Source: Billgrantia ethanolica (lineage in GTDB: Bacteria > Pseudomonadota > Gammaproteobacteria > Pseudomonadales > Halomonadaceae). Taken from it: a stretch of DNA of 64,000 nt. Shown here in pieces: positions 56,904 to 64,000 of the stretch. The stretch spans positions 1,798,001-1,862,000 of the forward strand of contig NZ_JABFTX010000001.1 in NCBI RefSeq assembly GCF_021404305.1, read 5' to 3'. The notes below the pieces were generated by a model, which worked only from the letters and a program-made list of their open reading frames with translations, searched no databases and was not told where the DNA came from. The position numbers and the translations under genes are program-made. The first letter of the stretch is position 1. Every line of letters starts with the position of its first letter.

Positions 56904-57968
56904 CTAACGGCCGCCCAGCACCTCGATGTCGTCCCCCAGCACATCGTTGATGTAGAGCGCCTGCAGCGTCACCACGGCCACCACCGCAATAGGGGTGGAG
57001 AGAATCACGCCGGCCACCCCGGCGATGGCCGCGCCGGCCAGCTGCACGATGACGGTATAGGCGGGCGGCAGTCGCACCAGTCCCTTGGCAGCCAGCGGCA
57101 TCACCAGGTTGGACTCCAGGGTTTCAACCACGAAATAGAGAATCAGCGCGTACAGCGCCAGCTGGGGCGACTCGAGAAACGCGATCAAGAGCGTCGGAAT
57201 GGCACCGATGACGGGCCCCAGGTAGGGGATGAAAGTGAACAGTCCCGCCACCAGGCCCAGAGCACCGGCCATGGGAACACCCAGCAAGGCCAGCCCCAAC
57301 GCCACGAAAACGCCCACGAACAGCATCGACACGAGCCGGCTAAGCAGCCACAGGCGCAGCGCCCTGCCCTGCATGCACAGCACCTGGGCCAGCCTGTCGC
57401 GTTTGGCGGGCGGGCACAGCAGCAGCACGTTGCCGATGTACTTGGCCGGGCTGAGCACCAGATAGAAGCCGATCAGCAGAATCAGAAAGAAGCTGGCAAT
57501 GGCACCGAAGGTGGTGGAAAAAAAGTTGGTGAAATAGTCGATGACGGGGGCACCGATGAGCTGCGCCGGCTCTTCGACTTCCGCCATGGCAGCCTCGATA
57601 CCGGGCAGCTCACGAAAGTTGTTCAGAAATTGCAGGAACGCCTGGGGCAGTTCGGCGAGCAACTGCGGCAACTGCTCGCCGAGACGCGGGCCGATCAGCG
57701 CCCCCAAACCGACCATGATCAGGCAGATCATCAGCAACGCCAGCATCAGCGCCCAGGGGCGACTCAAGGGCAGATAGCGCTGACACAGCCGTACCGCACC
57801 GTCGATGGCCACGGCAACCAGAATGCTGGCGAAGACCAGCAGCATCACATCGATGAGCTGACTGGCGAAAAACATCAGCACCGCCACCAGGCTGGCCAGC
57901 CCGATGACGATCAGCGTGCGTCGGGTGAAACGTGAGAGCGCACTCTCGTTCCGCTCGATTTCCTGCAT
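56904..57968 (-). CDS. AI-2E/PerM family transporter
   Basis: Inner-membrane protein of 354 aa, about eight hydrophobic helices. PerM-family landmarks: two N-terminal helices, then GPRLGEQLPQLL, a periplasmic insert, and LFTFIPYLGPVIGAIPTLLIAFL. Members export autoinducer-2, lipids or sodium ions; the substrate cannot be told here. Confidence 0.88.
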   Translation of the reverse strand: MQEIERNESALSRFTRRTLIVIGLASLVAVLMFFASQLIDVMLLVFASILVAVAIDGAVRLCQRYLPLSRPWALMLALLMICLIMVGLGALIGPRLGEQLPQLLAELPQAFLQFLNNFRELPGIEAAMAEVEEPAQLIGAPVIDYFTNFFSTTFGAIASFFLILLIGFYLVLSPAKYIGNVLLLCPPAKRDRLAQVLCMQGRALRLWLLSRLVSMLFVGVFVALGLALLGVPMAGALGLVAGLFTFIPYLGPVIGAIPTLLIAFLESPQLALYALILYFVVETLESNLVMPLAAKGLVRLPPAYTVIVQLAGAAIAGVAGVILSTPIAVVAVVTLQALYINDVLGDDIEVLGGR

Positions 57969-58022
57969 GGCAGCTCCTTGCCGTGAGAGAGGGCATCCTG
58001 CCCAACTGCGTCGTGAATCAGC

Positions 58023-58076
58023 CTAGCCTGTGTCCGAAAACTGGCTGCGCTCGCCGACTTTTCAGACATAGCCTAG
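58023..58076. repeat. Imperfect 19-bp inverted repeat bounded by CTAG
   Basis: TAGCCTGTGTCCGAAAACT and its partner at 58057-58075 pair with three mismatches around a 14-nt loop; CTAG flanks both sides. It lies downstream of cobA on the minus strand. Could be a terminator or a small REP/MITE-like unit. Confidence 0.45.
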
Positions 58077-58138
58077 CTCTCTTCAGCATGCTGCACCTAA
58101 TAAGCAGAAGCCAAGAGCGTGTTCCTGAGTGACGAGCG

Positions 58139-59086
58139 TTACGGTGTCGTCGGCGCTGCCAGCGCCTTGGCTCCGGCGGGGGTTGTCTCGGTCATGCGTA
58201 CCACGCTGCCCACCACGATCAGGCAGGGTGAAGGCAGCGGCGAGGCGGCCAGTTTGGCCGGCATGTCGACCAGGGTACCCACCAGCGAGGCTTGCTCGGG
58301 CAGGCTGGCGTTGGCCACCAGCATGATCGGCCAGTCGTCGGGCAGCCCGTTGCGGCGCAGCCCGGCGCAAATAGCCTCGACCTTGGTCAGCCCCATGTAG
58401 AAGATCAGCGTCTCGTCCTGGCGCGCCAGGGTGGCCCAATCGGGCTCGCCGTCCTTGCGACACAGCTGAGCGGTGATGAAGCGCAGCTGCTGGGCGTGGG
58501 CGCGGTCGGTGAGCGGAATGCCCATGCCGGCCGCCGCCGCCGAGGCGGCGGTGATGCCCGGCACGATCTCGGCCTGAATGCCGGCCTCGGCCAGTGCGGC
58601 CAGTTCCTCACCCATGCGCCCGAACACGCCGGGGTCGCCGCCCTTGAGCCGCACCACGGATTTACCCTGCTGTGCCAGTTTCACCAGCAGCGCACCGATC
58701 TCGGCCTGGGGCACGCTGTGGTGGCCGCGCTCCTTGCCCACGTAGTAGCGCTCGCGGCCGGTGGGAATCAACGCCAGCACGTCGCCACCCACCAGGCGGT
58801 CGTAGACCACCGCATCGGCCTGCTGCAACAGACGCGCGGCCTTCAGCGTGAGCAACTCGACGTCACCGCTGCCCGCCCCCACCAGGTAGACACAGCCGGC
58901 GCGGCAATCGCCGTCCAAGGTCACGGTGGGTGCCGGCGTGGTGCGCGACCCGCCGAACGGCGAGCGCACGATATGGCCGAGGCCGTGCAGGCGCGACAGT
59001 GCGGCCTGACCCAGCGTTTTCGGCAGCAGCGCCTTGAGCCAGGCCTCAGGCGACAGCAGGGTCTTCAATTGGCTCAGCGAGCGCAT
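58139..59086 (-). CDS. cobA: Uroporphyrinogen-III C-methyltransferase
   Basis: SAM-dependent methylase of 315 aa making precorrin-2, the first step of siroheme, the cofactor of assimilatory nitrite reductase. Landmarks: VYLVGAGSGDVELLT, VVYDRLVGGDVL, VVRLKGGDPGVFGRMGEE, VVPGITAASAAAAGMGIPLTDR. An extra 60-residue N-terminal region precedes the core. Overlaps nasA by 41 bp, so expressed with it. Confidence 0.93.
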   Translation of the reverse strand: MRSLSQLKTLLSPEAWLKALLPKTLGQAALSRLHGLGHIVRSPFGGSRTTPAPTVTLDGDCRAGCVYLVGAGSGDVELLTLKAARLLQQADAVVYDRLVGGDVLALIPTGRERYYVGKERGHHSVPQAEIGALLVKLAQQGKSVVRLKGGDPGVFGRMGEELAALAEAGIQAEIVPGITAASAAAAGMGIPLTDRAHAQQLRFITAQLCRKDGEPDWATLARQDETLIFYMGLTKVEAICAGLRRNGLPDDWPIMLVANASLPEQASLVGTLVDMPAKLAASPLPSPCLIVVGSVVRMTETTPAGAKALAAPTTP

Positions 59087-61814
59087 GGGCCTTCTCCTCT
59101 TCGATCAGCGATTTCAGCTCCGGAATGCAGCTTCCGCACTGGGTGCCACAGGCTAGCCGGGCGCCCAGCGCCTCGACGCTGTCGTCGCCTTCACGGATGG
59201 CTCCTAGGATAGCGCGTTGACCCACCTGATGGCAGCTACATACCACCGGTCCCTGATTGGCGGCGCCATCGTCGCAGCCGGCCAGCAGGCGGCGGCGGTG
59301 CTCGGCGGCCATGCTCTCGCCACTGGCCGCCTCGCCGAAGCGCTCGGCGAGCCAGGCCAGGTTGGGCAGCTCCCGGGGCGGCCCCGACATGAACCACCAG
59401 CGCAGCCGCCCGGCGTCATCGACACCCGCGGCACGCAGTCGCCCGCTGGCCGGGTCGGTACACCACAGGGTGGGCGGCACCGGCAGGGTCGCCTCGAGCC
59501 AGCTCAGCCACTCCGGCGAGGCGCTTTCCACCTCACCGTGGGCGCTGGTCGGCTCTCCGCCGGCCAACTGCCAGCGATGGGCGGCGCCCAGCGGAATCCG
59601 CGCCCAGTACCGGCTGCGGTCGCACCAGCGCGATTCCGCCACGTCCAGGTCGTCCGCCACCAGCAGGGTGGCCTCCCACTCCACCGCCAGCGGCGCCAGC
59701 GCCACCGCCCCGTGCTTGGATTCCGGCTGGCCGGAAACCGGGTCGACATGGTTATCGATCAGCGCCCCGGAGAGGGCCGAGCCGCTGAAGTAGCCGTTCC
59801 AGTGCATCGGCACGAACACCTCGCCGCGGCGCTGTCCGCGCGACACCCGCACCCGGCCGACATAGCGGCCGCCGACGCCTTGCAGGCGGGCCAGGCCCTG
59901 CTCCTCCACTCCCAGCGCAGCGGCATCTTCCGGGGCGATCTCGATGAACGGCTCGGCGCGGTGGTTCATCAGCCGCGGCGAGCGGGCGGTGCGGGTCATG
60001 GTGTGCCACTGGTCGCGAATACGCCCGGTGTTGAGCCGCAGTGGGCGCGCTGCGTCCAGCTCTTGGGCAGGCGGACGCGAACGTACCGCTACCATCCGCG
60101 CCAGCCCGTTGGGCGTGGCGAAGCGGCCGTCGGTGAACAGCCGCGCGGTACCGCGGGGGGCGGCGGCATTGACCGGCCACTGGATTGGTTCGAGGGCATC
60201 GTAGGCGGCGCGGTCGAGCCCGGCCAGGCCGGAGATGTCGAATACTCGGCGCCGCTCATCCGACCCCTCCCCGTTCTCGAAGCCCGAAAGCCGGGCGTGT
60301 TCGTCGAAGATCTCGCTGGGGTGGGTGTAGCCGAAAGCCTCGCCGAAGCCCAGCCGCTTGGCCACCTCGCACAGCGCCCACCAGTCGTGCCGAGCCTCGC
60401 CCGGCGGTGACAGGATGCCGCGCTGGCGCGAGATGCGCCGCTCGGAGTTGGTCACGGTGCCATCCTTCTCCGACCAGCTCGAAGCCGGCAGCACGATGTC
60501 GGCATAGGCCAGCAGGTCGGCATTGGCCATGCAGTCGGAAACGATCACCAGCGGACATTTCGCCAGCGCCGCGCGTACCCGGTCGGTGCGCGGCAGGCTC
60601 ACCGCCGGGTTGGTGGCCATGATCCACAGCGCCTGCACCTCGCCGCGCTCGATCGCTTCGAACAGCGCCACCGCCTTGTGCCCCGGCCCTTCGGGCAGGC
60701 ACGGCACCAGCCCTTCGGTGGCCCAGAAACGCGTCACACGGTCCCGCGCGCCGGGGGTGTCGTAATCCATATGGGCGGCCAACTGGTTGGCCAGCCCGCC
60801 CACCTCGCGCCCACCCATGGCGTTGGGCTGGCCGGTGATCGAGAACGGCCCCGCCCCCGGCAGGCCGATCTTGCCGCCGGCCAGGTGACAGTTGATGATG
60901 GCGTTGCCCTTGTCGGTACCGCTGCTCGACTGGTTCACCCCCTGGGAGAACAACGTGACCACATGCAGGTGGCTGGCGAACCAGTAGAAGAAGGTCTCCA
61001 GACGTTCCGCATCCAGGTCGCAGTCGGCGGCGATGGCTTCCACACCGGCATCCTGCTCCCGCGCCGCGGCAAGCGCCTCCTCGAAGCCCTGGGTATGCGC
61101 CTCCAGATAGACCCGGTCGAGCTTGTTGCGTGCAGCCATCCACGCCAGCAGCCCGGTGAACAGGCGGGCGTCGCTGCCCGGCTTGAGCCCCAGGTAGAGA
61201 TCGGCAAGCTCGCAGGTATCGGTCACCCGCGGGTCGATCACCACCACCCGCAGCAGCGGATTGCGCTGCTTGGCCACCTTGAGACGCTGATAGAGCACTG
61301 GATGGTTCCAGGCCAGGTTGGAGCCCACCAGCACCACCAGCTCGGCCTCTTCGAGATCTTCGTAGCAGCACGGCACCGCGTCGGCGCCGAAGGCGCGCTT
61401 GTGGGCCGCCACCGCCGAGGCCATGCACAGGCGCGAATTGGTATCCAGGTGCGGCGTACCGAGAAAGCCCTTGAACAGCTTGTTGGCGACGTAATAGTCC
61501 TCGGTGAGCAGCTGCCCGGAAAGGTAGGCGGCAAGTGCCTCGGGGCCGTGAGCGTCACGCACCTTCCGCAGGCGGCTGGCCACCGCATCCAGCGCAGTGT
61601 CCCAATCGCTCTCCACACCGTCGACGATGGGCCGGGTCAGACGACCGCCATGACCCAGCGTCTCGTGCAGGGCCGAGCCCTTCACGCACAAACGACCGAA
61701 GTTGGCGGGGTGCTGCGGGTCGCCCTGCACGTCGACGATCTCGTTCTTCTCGACGCTGGCCACCACGCCACAGCCAACGCCGCAGTAGGGGCAGGTGGTT
61801 CGGGCTTCGCGCAT
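59046..61814 (-). CDS. nasA: Assimilatory nitrate reductase catalytic subunit
   Basis: Mo-bis-MGD enzyme of 922 aa reducing nitrate to nitrite. The N-terminal [4Fe-4S] site has Cys8, Cys11, Cys15 and Cys43 (CPYCGVGC and RLCVKG). Molybdopterin-domain stretches such as SQGVNQSSSGTDKGNAI and GQPNAMGGREVGG are visible. A C-terminal BFD-like [2Fe-2S] domain carries CSCHQV and CGTQCGSC. GAGGAG precedes ATG 61814; the frame to 61886 is inside the leader hairpin. No nasC or nirBD is adjacent, so electron donor and nitrite reductase lie elsewhere. Confidence 0.95.
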   Translation of the reverse strand: MREARTTCPYCGVGCGVVASVEKNEIVDVQGDPQHPANFGRLCVKGSALHETLGHGGRLTRPIVDGVESDWDTALDAVASRLRKVRDAHGPEALAAYLSGQLLTEDYYVANKLFKGFLGTPHLDTNSRLCMASAVAAHKRAFGADAVPCCYEDLEEAELVVLVGSNLAWNHPVLYQRLKVAKQRNPLLRVVVIDPRVTDTCELADLYLGLKPGSDARLFTGLLAWMAARNKLDRVYLEAHTQGFEEALAAAREQDAGVEAIAADCDLDAERLETFFYWFASHLHVVTLFSQGVNQSSSGTDKGNAIINCHLAGGKIGLPGAGPFSITGQPNAMGGREVGGLANQLAAHMDYDTPGARDRVTRFWATEGLVPCLPEGPGHKAVALFEAIERGEVQALWIMATNPAVSLPRTDRVRAALAKCPLVIVSDCMANADLLAYADIVLPASSWSEKDGTVTNSERRISRQRGILSPPGEARHDWWALCEVAKRLGFGEAFGYTHPSEIFDEHARLSGFENGEGSDERRRVFDISGLAGLDRAAYDALEPIQWPVNAAAPRGTARLFTDGRFATPNGLARMVAVRSRPPAQELDAARPLRLNTGRIRDQWHTMTRTARSPRLMNHRAEPFIEIAPEDAAALGVEEQGLARLQGVGGRYVGRVRVSRGQRRGEVFVPMHWNGYFSGSALSGALIDNHVDPVSGQPESKHGAVALAPLAVEWEATLLVADDLDVAESRWCDRSRYWARIPLGAAHRWQLAGGEPTSAHGEVESASPEWLSWLEATLPVPPTLWCTDPASGRLRAAGVDDAGRLRWWFMSGPPRELPNLAWLAERFGEAASGESMAAEHRRRLLAGCDDGAANQGPVVCSCHQVGQRAILGAIREGDDSVEALGARLACGTQCGSCIPELKSLIEEEKAHALAEPIEDPAVA

Positions 61815-61858
61815 GTCGATCTCCTCTGGAGCACTCTTGAAACGACGATCTCGAAACG

Positions 61859-61939
61859 ACGACGCCCGCCAACTCCCCCGGATCATGCTGAGGGAAAGTT
61901 GGCGGGCGTCGTTGCCGCTCGGGCGCTGACGGTGCGCCC
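61859..61939 (-). promoter_or_regulatory. ANTAR antitermination leader of nasA
   Basis: Minus strand, 5' to 3': P1 hairpin GGGCGC (61939-61934), loop ACCGTCA, GCGCCC (61926-61921); the loop has A1 and G4 but is seven bases unless one A is bulged. P2 hairpin GCGGC (61918-61914), loop AACGAC (61913-61908), GCCCGC with one bulged C; loop identical to P1 of the nasF leader. Terminator: 16-bp perfect arms, ACGACGCCCGCCAACT (61912-61897) and complement (61874-61859), then CGTTTCG. P2 overlaps the terminator 5' arm. Likely target of the NasT encoded next door. Confidence 0.8.
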
Positions 61940-61965
61940 ATGTCGATATTTACTGATATGGATCA

Positions 61966-61981
61966 AGCAGAAAGCGTGCCA
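61966..61981 (-). promoter_or_regulatory. Sigma-54 promoter of nasA
   Basis: TGGCAC-GCTTT-CTGCT on the minus strand, GG and GC ten bases apart, same form as the nasF promoter. Transcription would begin near 61955, about 16 nt before the P1 hairpin. Confidence 0.78.
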
Positions 61982-62089
61982 TGGCGAGAATAACCATCCC
62001 CTTTCAGGCAGATGTCACGCTTTGCCTTGACGCCCAGTGACTTGTTTCATGCTGCTTCGCACCATGACCCGGCGCTCCGGCCCGGCCAT

Positions 62090-62104
62090 GCACCAGGCTA
62101 GTGC
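62090..62104. promoter_or_regulatory. NtrC-like enhancer site upstream of nasA
   Basis: GCAC-N7-GTGC at 62090-62104 fits the core of the NtrC consensus. It is about 110 bp upstream of the sigma-54 element, a usual enhancer distance. It is also 175 bp before nasT, so it could serve either gene. The remaining part of this intergenic region shows no other clear site. Confidence 0.45.
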
Positions 62105-62278
62105 CGAGCGGCCAATGCAGGCGCCACCGTGCAGCCTTACGCCCGCCAGGAGAGTGACGTCGAGCGTGACCATGGGTGCGAAAAAAGCGTAACTGGAATG
62201 TTTCTTGCAGGTTTCTTGCCAGGTGCTCGGTAGCAAAACCAGAGCCAGCCCCGATAACGTCAGACACGAGCGACGCCT

Positions 62279-62911
62279 ATGCCCTCACCCCTTAACATTC
62301 TGCTGGTCGACGACGAGGTAGTACGCGCCGCCATGGTCGAGGAAGCGCTGATGGCCGAGGGGCACCGGGTCATCTGCCGGCTGACGAGCCCCGCCAGCCT
62401 CAACGAGATGGTCGCGCGTCACCAGCCCGACGTGGTGATCATCGACATGGAGAGCCCCGACCGCGACACCCTGGAGAGCATGGCCCTGCTCAACCGCGAG
62501 AACCCACGGCCGGTGGTGTTCTTCGCCGACCAGCACGACTCCGACATGCTGCAGGCCGCGCTCAAGGCCGGGGTCAGCGCCTACGTGGTCGATGGCCTGG
62601 TGCCCGAGCGGGTCAAAGCCATCGTCGAGGTGGCCATTGCCCGCTTCGATGCCTTTCACAGCATGCGCCAGGAGCTCGACAAGGCACGCAACCAACTGGC
62701 CGAGCGCAAGCGCATCGAGCGTGCCAAGGGCCTGTTGATGAAGCATCAATCCTGCGACGAGGAGCAGGCCTATCGCATGCTGCGCAAGCTGGCCATGGAT
62801 CGCGGCCAGCGTATCGCCGAGGTCGCCGATAACGTCATCGACGTTCTCGAGCGCCTGAACCTGACATCGCCCCAGGGGCGAACCGCCGACAAACGGGGTC
62901 CCCGCTCATGA
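62279..62911 (+). CDS. nasT: NasT response-regulator antiterminator (REC-ANTAR)
   Basis: RNA-binding antiterminator of 210 aa. Residues 1-120 form a REC domain (LLVDDEVV) in which the usual phospho-Asp region reads VVIIDMESPD. The ANTAR domain is about 130-195: RKRIERAKGLLMKHQSCDEEQAYRMLRKLAMD. In the NasS-NasT system, NasS holds NasT until nitrate or nitrite binds; free NasT then binds leader hairpins. Divergent from nasA and overlapping nasS by 4 bp. Confidence 0.94.
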   Translation: MPSPLNILLVDDEVVRAAMVEEALMAEGHRVICRLTSPASLNEMVARHQPDVVIIDMESPDRDTLESMALLNRENPRPVVFFADQHDSDMLQAALKAGVSAYVVDGLVPERVKAIVEVAIARFDAFHSMRQELDKARNQLAERKRIERAKGLLMKHQSCDEEQAYRMLRKLAMDRGQRIAEVADNVIDVLERLNLTSPQGRTADKRGPRS

Positions 62912-63948
62912 GCCACCCGCACCATCACGCCACCTCGCCGGAACTGGCACGCCTCACCCTCGGCTTCGTGCCGCTGCTCGATGCCGCTCTGCTGATCGTC
63001 GCGCGCGAACGCGGCTGCTTCGCCGACCAGGGGCTCGACGTCTCCCTCTCGCGGGAGAACGCCTGGGCCACCCTGCGCGACAAGGTCGCTGCCGGCCTGC
63101 TCGACGGCGCCCAGATGCTCGCGCCCATGCCGCTGGCCATGAGCCTGGGGCTGGGCCGGGCCCCCTGCGACACCCTGGCCCCGCTGCTACTCAGCCGTAA
63201 CGGCAACACCGTGACGCTTTCCACGGCCCTGAGCGAGGCCAGCGGCGCGACGCTAGGCGACGCCCCGGTCGTCAGCGCGCTGGCACTTGGCAACTGGCTG
63301 CGCGGCCCTGGCAACGGCAAGCGCCCCCGCCTGGCCATGGTCTATCCCTACTCCTGCCAGCACTATCAACTACGCGAATGGCTGACCCTCGGCGACATCG
63401 ATCCCGAGCGCCACGTGGAGCTGGTGGCCCTGCCGCCGCCGCGCATGGTGGAGGCGTTGCGCAGCGGAGAGATCGACGGCTTCTGCGCCGGCGAGCCATG
63501 GGGCACCCTGGCCCGACACTGCGGCGCCGGACGGCTGGTGGCAACCGGCGACCAGCTGTGGCCCGACCACCCGGAGAAAGTACTTGGCGTGACCCGCTCC
63601 TGGGCCGAGCACTACCCGGCCACCCTGGGTGCCCTGCTGCGCGCCCTGGTGGCAGCCAGCGAGTGGCTGGCCGCCTCGCCGGAGAACCGCCGACAGGCGC
63701 TGGCATGGCTCGCCCTGCCGCCCTACCTGGACCATTCGGTACGGCATCTGGAGTCGCTCGAACTCGACGTTGAGCCCATTCGGCAGCGCCTCTTCGGTGC
63801 CGGCATGCTGCGCCCCACCCCGCAGGATGCGCTGCACTTCGCCGAGCCCATCGCCAGGCAGCTGGAAGCCCAGGGGGGGCGCTTCTCGCCCGGTCAGTTG
63901 GCCGCGTGCTACAGCCCTGTGCATTTCGATGCCGCAACGCACCATTGA
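62908..63948 (+). CDS. nasS: NasS nitrate/nitrite sensor
   Basis: Cytoplasmic protein of 346 aa of the NrtA/CmpA fold without signal peptide. Start MSHPHHHATSPELARLTLGFVPLLDAALLIVARERG; later ALRSGEIDGFCAGEPWGTLA aligns with the nitrate-binding region of NasF. ATGA overlap with nasT shows coupled synthesis, needed for a stoichiometric NasS-NasT complex. It should release NasT on ligand binding. Confidence 0.93.
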   Translation: MSHPHHHATSPELARLTLGFVPLLDAALLIVARERGCFADQGLDVSLSRENAWATLRDKVAAGLLDGAQMLAPMPLAMSLGLGRAPCDTLAPLLLSRNGNTVTLSTALSEASGATLGDAPVVSALALGNWLRGPGNGKRPRLAMVYPYSCQHYQLREWLTLGDIDPERHVELVALPPPRMVEALRSGEIDGFCAGEPWGTLARHCGAGRLVATGDQLWPDHPEKVLGVTRSWAEHYPATLGALLRALVAASEWLAASPENRRQALAWLALPPYLDHSVRHLESLELDVEPIRQRLFGAGMLRPTPQDALHFAEPIARQLEAQGGRFSPGQLAACYSPVHFDAATHH

Positions 63949-64000
63949 TGTGCACGGCCGGTATGGACCAATGTCCGTATCGGCCCTGCTCAGCTACCCC

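Noticed and set aside
61953..61966. CTGAT-ATGG-ATCAA, one mismatch from an FNR/Anr box, upstream of nasA
   Set aside because: It overlaps the -12 element and expected start of the sigma-54 promoter, so it is more likely chance than an activating site; repression by Anr remains possible but unsupported.

Overview
The window looks like chromosomal DNA of a GC-rich, nitrate-assimilating gammaproteobacterium, most like a Halomonas-type member of the Halomonadaceae. This rests on protein content and synteny read by eye (a yqjG/yhaJ/yhaK block, NasR/NasST nitrate control, TRAP-TAXI transport, KatG, DeaD) and not on any search. I saw no rRNA, tRNA, CRISPR array, prophage or insertion sequence.

Layout. 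1-6336 (minus): a type I restriction-modification operon, hsdR - fic - hsdM, with hsdM running off the left edge and hsdS presumably beyond it. A Fic AMP-transferase gene sits inside it behind two AT-rich dyads of identical geometry. 6437-13824: single genes for an MHYT/PAS/GGDEF/EAL c-di-GMP protein, KatG, ArgE-type deacetylase and an old yellow enzyme. 13962-26524: a sugar-oxidation region. An eight-gene minus-strand operon encodes a xylose-dehydrogenase-like SDR, an ABC sugar importer (ATPase, permease, binding protein), a TIM-barrel isomerase, a Gfo/Idh oxidoreductase, a mutarotase and an SMP-30 lactonase. Beside it are a divergent ROK repressor and a XylD-type sugar-acid dehydratase coupled to a GntR/FCD regulator. 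Two identical-architecture 21-bp dyads (TTAGT-N11-ACTAA) flank the ROK/SDR divergent promoter.

26837-38618: DeaD helicase, YaiI/DUF188, a YqjG-YhaJ-YhaK quinone-stress block, an M23 endopeptidase, an ABC exporter, a DUF1127 protein with a long leader, and an LdtD-type L,D-transpeptidase; a second transpeptidase-like gene follows at 38790. 39856-45994: nitrate uptake and control: NarK-type transporter, NasR (NIT-ANTAR), and the nasFED ABC importer. 46060-51788: a TAXI-TRAP transporter translationally coupled to a split AtuA pair, with a divergent LysR gene. 51843-57968: HDAC-like amidohydrolase, PLD/cardiolipin synthase, GFA protein, peroxiredoxin, a response regulator with a degenerate HD-GYP domain, and an AI-2E family exporter. 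58139-63948: cobA and nasA (minus), divergent from nasT-nasS (plus).

The most interesting feature is RNA-level. The nasF and nasA promoters both carry a sigma-54 -24/-12 element, then a leader with hexaloop hairpins having A at loop position 1 and G at position 4 (the ANTAR-binding signature), the second hairpin overlapping the 5' arm of an intrinsic terminator. The narK leader has a similar hexaloop that instead competes with a fold hiding the Shine-Dalgarno sequence. With both NasR and NasT encoded here, the window appears to hold a three-target ANTAR regulon: two transcription-antitermination leaders and one probable translational switch.
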